64,000 nucleotides of DNA from Sophora flavescens (lineage: Eukaryota > Streptophyta > Magnoliopsida > Fabales > Fabaceae), in the NCBI GenBank assembly GCA_030762895.1, contig CM061066.1:11961751-12025750 (forward strand). Direction: 5' to 3'. Below the pieces are notes generated by a model that was not told the DNA's origin, ran no database searches, and saw only the letters and a list, made by a program, of their open reading frames with translations. A program made the position numbers and the translations under genes. Position 1 is the stretch's first letter; each line of letters opens with the position of its first letter. Below are positions 13,820 to 25,600 of this stretch, in pieces.

Positions 13820-14319
13820 NNNNNNNNNNNNNNNNNNNNNNNNNNNNNNNNNNNNNNNNNNNNNNNNNNNNNNNNNNNNNNNNNNNNNNNNNNNNNNNNN
13901 NNNNNNNNNNNNNNNNNNNNNNNNNNNNNNNNNNNNNNNNNNNNNNNNNNNNNNNNNNNNNNNNNNNNNNNNNNNNNNNNNNNNNNNNNNNNNNNNNNNN
14001 NNNNNNNNNNNNNNNNNNNNNNNNNNNNNNNNNNNNNNNNNNNNNNNNNNNNNNNNNNNNNNNNNNNNNNNNNNNNNNNNNNNNNNNNNNNNNNNNNNNN
14101 NNNNNNNNNNNNNNNNNNNNNNNNNNNNNNNNNNNNNNNNNNNNNNNNNNNNNNNNNNNNNNNNNNNNNNNNNNNNNNNNNNNNNNNNNNNNNNNNNNNN
14201 NNNNNNNNNNNNNNNNNNNNNNNNNNNNNNNNNNNNNNNNNNNNNNNNNNNNNNNNNNNNNNNNNNNNNNNNNNNNNNNNNNNNNNNNNNNNNNNNNNNN
14301 NNNNNNNNNNNNNNNNNNN
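13820..14319. other. Assembly gap, exactly 500 N
   Basis: Exactly 500 unknown bases inside the satellite. The round number suggests a placeholder of unknown true size. Satellite sequence abuts both edges. The left flank ends in the AATGATTGTAAAA part of a monomer and the right flank begins in the GGAACGTCATGG part. Confidence 0.98.
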
Positions 14320-17300
14320 AGGAACGTCATGGACTGCGCACTGATCCGTGCCAGAGAACTCGGGACCCAATTTAGCCTTGATTTTGGCATAATTTTATAA
14401 TTCTTGTGAAACCTGAAATAGTAGATCTCTTCCTTATCTTTCTAGGGACAACAAGATCACCAAAATCCGATTTCTGTAGCTCTAATTATGCTCTGCGCAA
14501 GGCAACAAGGTCAGGATGACTGAAAAATCTTAAAATTAACAAAGTTTAGCAATTAAGCCCAATAATGTAAAAGCAAAAAACAATGATTGTAAAAGTTGTC
14601 TAATTTTTGTCTCTCTCTGGCTTGTGCGGCTGTAAAATGCTATTTATTCTTATTAATCCTGACATAACCCTAGACCTAATTAAGGGCCTCTGAATAAGCT
14701 TTTCAACAAGGTATCATATGCCTTAATTGGGCTTAAGATGAGTAAGTTAGGCACATTTAAGTGAATGAACATCATGGACTGCGCAATGATCCGCGACAGA
14801 GAACTCGAGACACAATTTAGCCTTGATTTTGGCCTAATTTGACAATTCACCTGAAAATTGAAATTGTAGGTCTCTTCCTTATCTTTCTAGGGACAGCAAG
14901 ATCACCAAAATCCGATATATGTAGCTTTATTTATGCTCTGCGCAAGGCAACGAGGTCAGGATGAGTGAAAAATCCGAAAATTAACAATGTTTAGCAATTA
15001 AGCCCAATAATGTAAAAGCAAAAACAATGATTGTAAAAGTTGTCTAATTTATGTCTCTCACTGGCTTGTGCGGCTTTAAACTGCTATTTATTCTTATTAA
15101 TCCTGACCTCACCCTAGACCAAATTAAATGCATCTGAATAAGCTTTCCTAAAGGTATGATATGCCTTAATTGGGCTTAAGATTACTAAGTTAGGCCAATT
15201 TAAGTGAAGGAACATCATGGACTGCGCACTGATTCACGCCAGAGAACTCAGGACCCAATTCAGCCTTGATTTTGACCTAATTTGACAATTCTTGTGAAAC
15301 CTGAAATTGTAGGACTCTTCCTTATCTTTCTAGGGACAACAAGATCACTGAAATCCGATATATGTAGCTCTAGTTATGCTCTGCACAAGGCAACAAGGTC
15401 AGGATGAGTGAAAAATCCGAAAATTAACAATGTTTAGCAATTAAGCCCAATAATGTAAAAGCAAAACAATGATTGTAAAAGTTGTCTAATTTCCATCTCT
15501 CTCTGGCTTGTGTGGCTATAAACTGCTATTTATGCTTAATAATCTTGACCTAACCCTAGACCAAATTAAGGGCCTCTGAATAAGCTTTCAAACAAGGTAT
15601 CATATGCCTTAATTGGGCTTAAGATGAGTAAGTTAGACCAATTTAAGTGAAGGAACATCATGGACTGCGCACTGGTCCACGCCAGAGAACTCAGGACCCA
15701 ATTTAGCCTTGATTTTGGCCTAATTTGACAATTCTTGTGAAACCTGAAATTGTAATACTTTTCCTTATCTTTCTAGGGACAACAAGATCACCGAAATCCG
15801 ATATCTGTAGCTCTAGTTATGCTCTGCACAAGACAACAAGGTCATGATGAGTGAAAAATTCGAAAATTAACAATGTTTAACAATTAAGCCCAATTAAGCC
15901 CAATAGTGTAAAAGCAAAAACATTGATTGCAAAATTTGTCTAATTTTCGTCTCTCTCTGGCTTGTGCGGCTTTAAACTACCATTTATTCTTATTAATCCA
16001 GACCTAACGCTAGACCAAACTAAAGGCCTCTGAATTAGCTTTCCAACAAGGTATCATATGCCTTAATTGGGTTCAAGATGAATAAGTTAGGCCCATTTAA
16101 GTGAAGGAACGTCATGGACTGCCCACCGATCCGTGCGCGGAGAACTCGGGACCCAATTTAGCCTTGATTTTGGCATAATTTTATAATTCTTGTGAAACCT
16201 GAAATAGTAGGTCTCTTCCTTATCTTTCTAGGGACAACAAGATCACCAAAATCCGATTTCTGTAGCTCTAATTATGCTCTGCGCAAGGCAACAAGGTCGG
16301 GGATGATGAAAAATCTTAAAATTAACAAAGTTTAGCAATTAAGCCCAATAATGTAAAAGCAAAAACCATTGATTGTAAAAGTTGTCTAATTTTTGTCTCT
16401 CTCTGGCTTGTACGGCTGTAAAATGCTATTTATTCTTATTAATCCTGACATAACCCTAGACCTAATTAAGGGCCTCTGAATAAGCTTTTCAACAAGGTAT
16501 CATATGCCTTAATTTGGCTTAAGATGAGTAAGTTAGGCACATTTAAGTGAATGAACATCATGGATCGCAGATCGATCCGCGACAGAGAACTCGAGACACA
16601 ATTTAGCCTTGATTTTGGCCTAATTTGACAATTCACCTGAAACTTGAAATTGTAGGTCTCTTCCTTATCTTTCTAGGGACAGCAAGATCACCAAAATCCG
16701 ATATCTGTAAAACTAGTTATGCCCTGCGCAAGGCAACGAGGTCAGGATGAGTGAAAAATCCGAAAATTAACAATGTTTAGCAATTAAGCCAAATTAAGCC
16801 CAATAATGTAAAAGCAAAAACAATGATTGTAAAAGTTGTCTAATTTCTGTCTCTCTCTGGCTTGTGCGGCTTTAAACTGCTATTTATGCTTACTAATCCT
16901 GACCTCACCCTAGACCAAATTAAATGCCTCTGAATAAGCTTTCCAAAAGGTATCATATGCCTTAATTGGGCATAAGATTAGTAAGTTAGGCCCATTTAAG
17001 TGAATGAACATCATGGACTGCGCACTGATCCGCTACAGAGAACTCGGGACACAATTTAGCCTTGATTTTGGCCTAATTTGACAATTCATGTGAAATTTGA
17101 AGTTTTAGGTCTCTTCCTTATCTTTCTAGGGACAACAAGATCACCAAAATCCGATATTTGTAGCTCTATTTATGCTCTGCGCAAGGCAACAAGGTCAGGA
17201 TGAGTGAAAAATCCGAAAATTAACAATGTTTAGCAATTAAGCACAATAATGTAAAGCAAAAACAATGATTGTAAAAGTTGTCTAATTTCTGTCTCTCTCT

Positions 17301-20020
17301 GGCTTGTGTGGCTTTAAACTGCTATTTATGCTTATTAATCCTGACCTCACCCTAGACCAAATTAAATGCATCTGAATAAGCTTTCCAAAAGGTATCATAT
17401 GCCTTAATTGGGCTTAAGATTAGTAAGTTAGGCTAATTTAAGTGAAGGAACATCATGGACTGTGCATTGATTCACGCCAGATAACTCAGGACCCAATTTA
17501 GCATTGATTTTGGCCTAATTTGACAATTCTTGTGAAACCTGAAATTGTAGGACTTTTCCTTATCTTTCTAGGGACAACAAGATCACCGAAATCCGATATC
17601 TGTAGCACTAGTTATGCTCTGCACAACGAAACAAGGTCAGGATGAGTGAAAAATCCGAAAATTAACAATGTTTAGCAATTAAGCCCAATAATGTAAAAGC
17701 AAAACAATGATTGTAAAAGTTGTCTAATTTCCGTCTCTCTCTGGCTTGTGTGGATATAAACTGGTATTTATGCTTAATAATCTTGACCTAACCCTATAAC
17801 AAATTGAGGGCCTCTGAATAAGCTTTCAAACAAGGTATCATATGCCTTAATTGGGCTTAAGATGAGTAAGTTAGGCCAATTTAAGTGAAGGAACATCATG
17901 GACTGTGCACTGATCCACGCCATAGAACTCAGGACCCAATTTAGCCTTGACTTTGGCCTAATTTGACAATTCTTGTGAAACATGAAATTGTAGGACTTTT
18001 CCTTATCTTTCTAGGGACAGCAAGATCACCGAAATCCGATATATGCAGCTCTAGTTATGCTCTGCATAAGGCAACAAGGTCAGGATGAGTGAAAAATCCG
18101 AAAATTAACAATGTTTAGCAATTAATCCCAATTAAGCAAAATAATGTAAAAGCAAAAACAATGATTGTAAAAGTTGTCTAATTTCCGCCTCTCTCTGGCT
18201 TGTGTGACTGTAAACTGCTATTTATACTTATTAATCATGACCTATCCCTAGACTAAATTAAGGGCCTATGAATTAGCTTTCCAATAAGGTATCATCTGCC
18301 TTAATTGGGCTTAAGATGAGTAAGTTAGGCCCTTTTAAGTGAAGGAGCATCATGGACTGCGCACCGATCCTTGCCAGAGAACTTGGGACCCAATTAGCCT
18401 TGATTTTGGCCCAATTTCACAATTCTTGTGAAACCTGAAATTATAGGTCTCTTCCTTTTCTTTCTAGGGACAGCAACATCACCAAAATCCGATATCTGTA
18501 GCTCCATTTATGCTATGCGCAAGACAACAAGGTCAGGATGAGTGAAAAATACGAAAATCAACAATGTTTAGCAATTAAGGCCAATTAAGCCCAATAATGT
18601 AAAAGTAAAAACAATGATTGTAAAAGTTGTCTAATTTTCGTCTCTCTCTGGCATGTGCGGCTGTAAACTACTATTTATGCTTATTAATCCTGACCTTACC
18701 TTAGGCCAAATTAAGAGCCTTTGAATAAGCTTTCCAACAAGGTATCATGTGCCTTAATTGGGCGTAAGATGAGTAAGTTAAGCCCATTAAGTGAAGGAAC
18801 ATCATGGACTGCACACTAATCCGCGCCAGAGAACTCGGGACCCAATTTAGCCTTGATGTTGGCCTAATTTGACAATTCTTGTGACACCTGAAATGGTAGG
18901 CCTCTTCCTTATCATTCTTGGGACAGCAAGATCACCAAAATCCGATATCTGTAGCTCTAGTTATGCTCTGCGCAAGGCAACAAGGTCAGGATGAGTGAAA
19001 AATCCGAAAATTAACAATGTGTAGCAATTAAGCCCAATAATGTAAAAGCAAAAACAATAATTGTAAAAGTTGTCTAATTTTCATCTCTCTCTGGCTTGTG
19101 TGACTGTAAACTGCTATTTATGCTTATTAATCATGACTTTACCCTAGACCAAACTAAGGGCCTCTGAATAAACATTCCAACAAGGTATCATATGCCGTAA
19201 TTGGACTTAAGATGAGTAAGTTAGGCCCATTTAAGTGAAGGAACATCATGGACTGTGCACTGATCCGCGCCCAGAACTGGGGACCCAATTTAGCCTTGAT
19301 TTTGGCCTAATTTGACAATTCTTGTGAAACTGGAAATTGTAGGTCTCTTCCTTATCTTTCTAGTGACAGCAAGATCACCAAAATCCGATATCTGTAGCTC
19401 CAGTTATGCTCTGTACAAGGCAACAAGGTCAGGATGAGTGAAAAATCCAAAAATTAACAATGTTTAGCAATTAAGCCTAATAACGTAAAAGCAAAAACAA
19501 TGACTGTAAAAGTTGTCTAATTTCCGTCTCTTTCTGACTTGTGCGGCTGTAAACTGCTATTTATACTTATTAATCTTGACCTAACCCTAAACCAAATTAA
19601 GGACCTCTGAATAAGCTTTCCATCAAGGTATCATATGCCTTAATCGGGCTTAAGATGAGTAAGTCAGGCCCTTTTAAGTGAAGGAATATTATGATCTCAC
19701 AGATCGATCCTTGCAAGAGAACTCGGGACCCAATTTAGCCTTGATTTTGGCCTAATTTGACAATTCTCTTGTGAAACCTGAAATTTTAGGTCTCTTCCTT
19801 ATCTTTCTAGGGATGGCAAGATCACCAAAATCCTATATCGGTAGCTCTAGTTATGCTCTGCGCAAGGCAACAAGGTCAGGATGAGTGAAAAATCCGAAAA
19901 TTAACAATGTTTAGCAGTTAAGCCCAATTAAGGCCAATAATGTAAAACCAAAAACAATGATTGTAAAAGTTGTCGGATTTCTGTCTCACTCTGGCTTGTG
20001 CGGCTGTAAACTGCTTTTTA
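14320..20020 (+). repeat. ~444-bp satellite array, left block part 2, with a tetrameric pattern
   Basis: The same satellite continues to the CACTA insertion point. From 14320 to about 18300 a four-monomer period of about 1,780 bp is visible. GGAACGTCATGGACTG followed by ATAATTTTATAATTC recurs at 14321 and 16108. The GAATGAACATCATGG type with GACACAATTT recurs near 14760 and 16550. From about 18300 the subtypes change and resemble those at 1-1340 and at 39900-41270. The last monomer is interrupted at 20020 by the CACTA element. Confidence 0.95.
20018..20020 (+). other. Target-site duplication TTA, left copy (outer CACTA)
   Basis: TTA immediately before CACTAGTG at 20021 matches the TTA at 37598-37600. 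Removing the element plus one TTA rejoins a normal satellite sequence (CTGC..TTTATGC.TATTAATCC). Confidence 0.93.
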
Positions 20021-20035
20021 CACTAGTGGAAAATA
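20021..20035 (+). repeat. Terminal inverted repeat, outer CACTA left
   Basis: CACTAGTGGAAAATA. The first eight bases are identical to the inverted right end and are themselves a perfect palindrome. The following bases match partly (AATA/AATAA). Confidence 0.93.
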
Positions 20036-20132
20036 AACATTAGACGGTAAAGGTTTATGTCAGTTAACCAAAAGCTATACGTTAAAAAGGGGGCGGTGGC
20101 AGTTTTGTAAATATCAGACTTCATTAACTCAA

Positions 20133-20312
20133 TTTTAATGTCAGTTGTTGTAAGGACCGACGTTAAAAGTGAAGTGACTCACTTTTAACGTCATTTCAAT
20201 AAACAACTGACGTTAACAGTGAACCTTTTAACGTCAGTTCTTCATTGAACTGACGTTAAAAGTGAGTCACTTCACTTTTAACTTCAGTTCTTACAACAAC
20301 TGACGTTAAAGG
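20133..20312. repeat. Outer CACTA 5' subterminal foldback of ~85-90-bp arms
   Basis: The left arm (about 20133-20222) contains GTCAGTTGTTGTAAGG, AAAAGTGAAGTGACTCACTTTTAACGTC and further GTCAGTT units. The right arm (about 20224-20312) is close to its reverse complement, so the whole stretch is a near-perfect long palindrome centred near 20223. It is built from the family's AACGTCAGTT units and contains the TGACGT core. It is a likely transposase-binding array and would form a hairpin if transcribed. Confidence 0.88.
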
Positions 20313-20358
20313 TTATTTTAATAATTTTTTATCTAGTATACGTACCCTTCCGTATTGC

Positions 20359-20361
20359 CTT
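20359..20361 (+). other. Target-site duplication CTT, left copy (inner CACTA)
   Basis: CTT directly before CACTACAACAGA is repeated at 30822-30824 directly after TCTGTTGTAGTG. Confidence 0.92.
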
Positions 20362-20373
20362 CACTACAACAGA
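20362..20373 (+). repeat. Terminal inverted repeat, inner CACTA left
   Basis: CACTACAACAGA, identical over 12 bp to the inverted right end (30810-30821). Confidence 0.93.
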
Positions 20374-20389
20374 TTAGACTTTTAATAAC

Positions 20390-20575
20390 GCACCTTTTAT
20401 ATCATTTCCGTGTGGAAATGCTATTAAAAGTGATAGGGGGACTTTTAATAGCGTTTCCTTTAGAAAACGCTATCTTAGGTATCACCTAAGATAGCGTTTC
20501 CGTGTGGAACCGCTATTAAAAGTGCCACTTAGGAAAAGATAGTGGTTCCACACGGAAACGCTATCTTAGGTGTTA
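20390..20575. repeat. Inner CACTA 5' subterminal repeats with a 34-bp-arm hairpin
   Basis: Several copies of TTTTAATAGCGTTTCC and GATAGCGTTTCCGTGTGG occur in both orientations. Within them 20483-20516 and 20539-20572 are inverted copies of 34 bp with one mismatch (left arm starts CACCTAAGATAGCGTTTCC), separated by a 22-bp spacer. This is probably the TNPA-type binding region of this family. Confidence 0.9.
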
Positions 20576-21804
20576 TACCCTCGCGCGCCATCCTTCAATT
20601 CCCAGTTTTTGCGTACCAGCACTGACCTCATCAGTCTAGGGTTGCCATCTCCGTGCAGAGCTCATCCCCTCTCACGCCTTCTCCCTCTCACTGTTGCTCT
20701 CACGCCTCAGACTCCCTCTCACGTCCCTATTGCTCCACCACTCATCACCACACCACCTACGACCAAGGTATGCTCTCTATGTCCCTCTCCCCTATTTCGA
20801 CCAAGCTAATCAGTGCAAAGAACAAAGAGTAAAATGGACTTTGTTGCCGTTGTTGAACTGAAATTTAGAAAGCTATACATTTGGTTGATTAACTATGTTA
20901 TGAGTTTTTCTTGATATCTTTATTCTTCTGCATGTTTTCTGTTTCTGATGAAAGGAAAATTATGTTTTAGAAATGGTGGATTGTTGGCTTCCATGATATT
21001 CACCCATTCCTATGTTTTACTGTTTGCTGTCTTGTAGGTTAGATGTTTGATAAAATGTTAAAAGCAAATTAGCTCCCATGTGTTATGCACTTTCAGTAAC
21101 TATTTTTGCTCTTCCAAACCACTATCTAAGGCATAGATTTTTGTGTTGTTTCCACCAGGTTTGAGTTGTTGTTTTGTCTAATGTAATGTTCTCTTGAAAA
21201 TAATTCACAAAATCTTAATGTTTGGGTCAAACATTTTTTTTTCCGGTATAAACATGTTGAATACTTAATAATTTGGATATTATTGCAAGTTAGTAAAATA
21301 TGATAAGACTTTGGATTTGAACTAAATATGCATAGAATGGGTTAAGAGATGTTTACTTTTTCTGTGCTATTTAAATGCTGTTTCAAAATTGGTTTTGCTG
21401 CACGTTTTTCTTATTAAGCTTTTGATTAATTGCCCTGTTTTGTTAAGAGTGGTGTTTATTGATATCGGATTTTTTTTTCCATCACAGCGTATCTATACAT
21501 ATAAGAAAAAAGAATGGTTGAATGTTTTTATGTTAATTGTTAAAGCCGTCCTTGTCCTTAATAAAGCTGAAGTGACATGATAATATGCCTAACACGAATA
21601 AAAATAAATAAATAGGTTATCACTTTTATCCTTTTTTTTAAAGCCGTTTCTTTTCTTTTTATTTTTTTTTTATTTTTTACAGTGTATGATGGATATTCTT
21701 TTTGCATGATTGATCTTAATATTATTAGATTGAGGAACAGGTCATAAGTGCTCTGCACAGTTGTAGTTAACATCAACTTTCTTTGTATTTTGTAAATCTT
21801 TCAG
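20576..21804 (+). other. Inner CACTA leader: pyrimidine-rich UTR-like segment and probable intron
   Basis: 20576-20770 is pyrimidine-rich (CCTCTCACGCC and CTCCCTCTCACG runs), like a plant 5' untranslated leader. It ends in a good splice-donor-like AAG/GTATGC near 20767. The following kilobase is T-rich and gene-free, with intron-like composition, up to a TTTCAG acceptor at 21804. I see no TATA box that I would defend. The small open frames here look accidental. Confidence 0.45.
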
Positions 21805-22001
21805 GAATGATATACTGGGTTCTGTTTTCATTGCACACCTTGTTGAGATTCTAAAGTCCTCTTCCCCCAGTGTACAAGAAAAAGCTTCATCTGTGCTTGA
21901 GTTTGTGGCACTGACGGACCCACCTCTGACCCCTATTATATCTGTGGAAATTGAATATGTTCTCGATTCTGTTTTTCAGCAAAATTTTTTGAAAATTTCA
22001 G
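21805..22001 (+). pseudogene. Captured host exon resembling an ARM-repeat protein
   Basis: A 197-bp segment sits between a splice acceptor (TTTCAG, ending 21804) and a donor (G/GTAAGA at 22001-22002). It is open throughout and encodes about 65 residues including LVEILKSSSPSVQEKASSVL and ISVEIEYVLDSVFQQ. The leucine-rich helical pattern with SSPSVQEKAS is what I associate with plant armadillo-repeat proteins. I assign that family from memory and only moderately. It is not part of any known CACTA gene. An exon with both splice borders but no neighbouring exons recognised suggests capture of genomic host DNA by the transposon. It could instead be part of a 5' leader exon. Confidence 0.45.
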
Positions 22002-22670
22002 GTAAGAGATTTATGCACTATAATCCATGATTTGTTATAAGAACATATTCTTTTTTATCTGTTTGCCATGTTTTGATTTTCTCTTTTAATTTGGATGTGT
22101 ACTAAGTAGATAAAAATGATCTAACCTCATAGTAGTGTTTGTTTCAATATGTATATGTATGCGTTTAGAATTAGACTTTAAAATGAAGAATGTTAAGTAC
22201 TGTTCCATAAAAATTCAGACTGAAATGGAAAGCAAACAATTGTAAAAATGTTTAGTTTCAAAGGATAAAACAAGTGAAGGACAAACATTCCAGCAGAAGG
22301 AAATGGGATCTTGATGTGTTTTGCTGGAACAGTTTTGTGACAGTGTATACTCGTTTTCAAAATCAGGATAGCGATGATACCATAGAAACTAGTAACCAAC
22401 TGGAGCATAGGCAGATGTAGATTGGTTGTTACTTGCACAAGGTTTGGTGATAAGGAGACAGACACGACATTTTTGTTTACTTGCGCCTTTCAAAGGTTAT
22501 GTTATAAGAAAAAATACACAAAATCAAAATTAATGGACCTTGTGTAAATATCAATGAGTTGTATTATAACTCATTTGGTATCTTTAATCTGTATACATTG
22601 CATGTAGACATCAACCAGTCCAAACTCATAGTAAATATGTTTAATAAATATTTTTGTAGATCGAGAAAGC
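22002..22670 (+). other. Intron-like spacer before the transposase gene
   Basis: AT-rich sequence with no supported coding region. It ends in a TTTTTGTAG acceptor-like site (ending 22659) just before the ATG at 22671, so it may be an intron in the leader of the transposase mRNA. Confidence 0.4.
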
Positions 22671-25600
22671 ATGGATCAGAAATGGATGTCTGCCAATCGT
22701 TTAATGAAGGAGTATGAGGATGGGGTGAAAGGGTTCATTAGGTTTGCAGTTCGGCAGGCGGAAAACCCTAGTACAATCATATGTCCTTGTTTAGATTGTT
22801 GTTATGCAAGGCGAGTTAGTGCAGACGATTTGGAAGAACAATTAGTGTGTAATGGAATCGATCAAAGTTATACATGTTGGACAAAACATGGTGAGACAAG
22901 AGCTGAGTCTAGTGAAATGAGGAATCGTGTGAGATATTCATCATACGATACCGACACAAATACTTATGAGGGCGATCGTTTTGAAGACATTGCAAATACT
23001 GTTGAAGAGGATCTTCGGGATTGTCCTCAAATGTTTGAGAGGTTGGTAAGTGATGCAGAGCAACCATTGTATGATGGTTGTACTAAATTCACAAGATTGT
23101 CGGCGATGTTAAAGTTGTATAACTTGAAATCGGGCAACGGATGGACTGATAAGAGCTTTACGGACTTACTCACACTATTGAAAGACATGTTGCCGGAGGA
23201 TAATGTGAATCCTAGTCGGACATATGAGGCTAAACAAATGTTACGCTCTATTGGCATGAGCTACGAGAGGATACATGCTTGTCCTAACGATTGCATTTTA
23301 TTTCGGAATGAATATGCATCGTTAAAGATGTGTCCTAAATGTAATGCCTCACGATTTAAGAAGAAAGAATCAGATCCAGAGAAGGTTGTGTGGTATTTTC
23401 CCATAATACCCAGATTTAGGCGCATGTACCGTAGTTTAGAAGATTCAAAGCACTTGACATGGCATGAGGATGAAAGGATCAAAGATGGCAAGCTGCGGCA
23501 CCCGGCAGATTCTCCTCAATGGAAGAAATTTGATCATGATTATCCTGATTTTGGGCAAGAATCAAGAAACCTACGACTTGCATTGGCTACTGGCGGATTT
23601 AACCCGCATGGTGTTCAAAGTAGCTCTCACAGTACATGACCTGTGATTTTGGTGATTTATAACCTATCCCCATGGCTATGCATGAAGCGCAAATTTATTA
23701 TGTTATCTATGTTAATTTCTGGGCCCAAACAACCAGGAAATGATATAGATGTCAATTTGACTCCTTTGATTGAAGACTTGAAACAACTGTGGGAGACAGG
23801 TGTGGAGGTGTATGATGGGTATAAGGAAGAAAGTTTCAATTTGAGAGCTATGTTGTTTGGCACAATTAATGATTTTCCAGCCTACGGTAATCTGTCAGGA
23901 TATAGCATCAAGGGTCAGTGTGCATGCCCTATACGTGAAGAGGGTACGGATTGGATGCGGTTAGAACATTGTAAGAAGAATGTCTTTCTTGGGCATCGTA
24001 GATTTTTGCATCCAAGTCATAATTACCGGTGGTGGAGAAAGACGTTCAATGGGAACTCAGAAGAAGGTAGAGCTCCTTCACCGTTGACGGGTGATCAACT
24101 TTTTGAAAAGGTAAAGGATTTGAATATCCAATTCGGTAAACCTTTTGCGAGAGATATTGTCACAAGAGGGTGGAAGAAAAGGTCGATTTTCTTTGAGCTG
24201 CCATATTGGAAATCATTATATGTAAGACATTTCCTCGATGTGATGCACGTTGAAAAAAATATCTGTGATAGTGTCATTGGTACGTTACTCAATGTGCCAA
24301 GGAAGACTAAAGATGGCATCAATGCAAGGTTGGACTTGGTTAGTATGGGAATAAGAAGAGAATTGGGACCGACGAAGAAGGGTAAAAGTACATATCTTCC
24401 TCCGGCTGCTTACACTCTATCTAGAAAAGAAAAAAACTGTTTTTTGTAAGTTTCTTGAAGGAGTTAAGGTTCCGGAAGGGTACTCTTCAAACATTAGGAA
24501 CCTCGTATCGATGAAAGATCTCAAGTTAAAAGGTCTAAAGTCCCACGATTGTCATGTTCTTATGGAGCAGTTGATACCCATTGGTATACGGTCTATTTTA
24601 CCTAACAAAGTGCGGGGGGCCTTAACTAAACTCTGTTTCTTCTTCAAGGCAATTTGCAGCAAAGTGATTGACCCTGGGAAGTTGCCATCATTGCAAAGAG
24701 AAATTGTTGTGACTTTATGCGAGCTTGAGATGTACTTTCCACCTTCATTCTTTGACATAATGGTTCATCTAACCATTCACCTTGTTAGAGAGACACAACT
24801 GTGTGGGCCAGCTTATATGAGATGGATGTACCCGATTGAGCGTTATATGAAGATATTAAAAGGGTATGTGAAAAACCGATCACGACCAGAAGGTTGTATT
24901 GTTGAACGGTATATTGTCGAAGAAGCTGTTGAATTCTGTACCGAATACCTATCCAATGCTGATTCTATAGGGCTGGCAAAGTCTCGTCACACATGGAGAA
25001 TGATGGGGCAAGGAATTACTGGAACTGAAATAGTGACTATATCAAGGACAGAATGGGAGCAAGCACACTTATATGTTCTGCACAATGCCGATGAGGTTGA
25101 GCCATATGTTGAAAAACACAAGGACATGCTTAAGAGTTTGTATCCAAATAAGAATCAAAATTGGATAACTAGAGAACACAATCGTTGTTTTATAACGTGG
25201 CTAAGAGATCACATTTATGCAGAGTTGACTGAAAATGCTACTTCAGTTTCAAATAGATTGAGATGGTTAGCCAAAGGTCCAAGTTTGCATGTCTTCTCTT
25301 ACCACGGTTATCAAATTAATGGGTACACATTCTATACAAAAGAACAAGATGGTCGGAGTACAATGCAAAATAGTGGTGTGACTCTTGTAGCTCAGTCGAT
25401 GCATATCTCAAGTGCCAAAGACAGAAACCCGATATATGCAAATATGTCATACTTCGGCGTCATTGAACGCATATGGGAGTTGGATTACACAAAGTTTAAG
25501 GTTGGTGTGTTTGGTTGTAAGTGGGTTGACAATAATAACGGTGTTCAGATTGATGAGTCAGGGTTCATGCAGGTGGATCTTAATAGGGTGGGGTATAAAG

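Noticed and set aside
13773..14390. Open frames spanning the N gaps (13773-14390, 53636-54355)
   Set aside because: They consist almost entirely of unknown bases.
1..20020. CRISPR array, because of regular repeats
   Set aside because: Units of 444 bp without spacers of unique sequence, in a plant nuclear context; this is satellite DNA.
20570..20809. 79-codon open frame rich in Ser/Pro/Leu at the inner CACTA 5' end
   Set aside because: It follows pyrimidine-rich leader composition and ends past a splice-donor-like site. It has no family resemblance.
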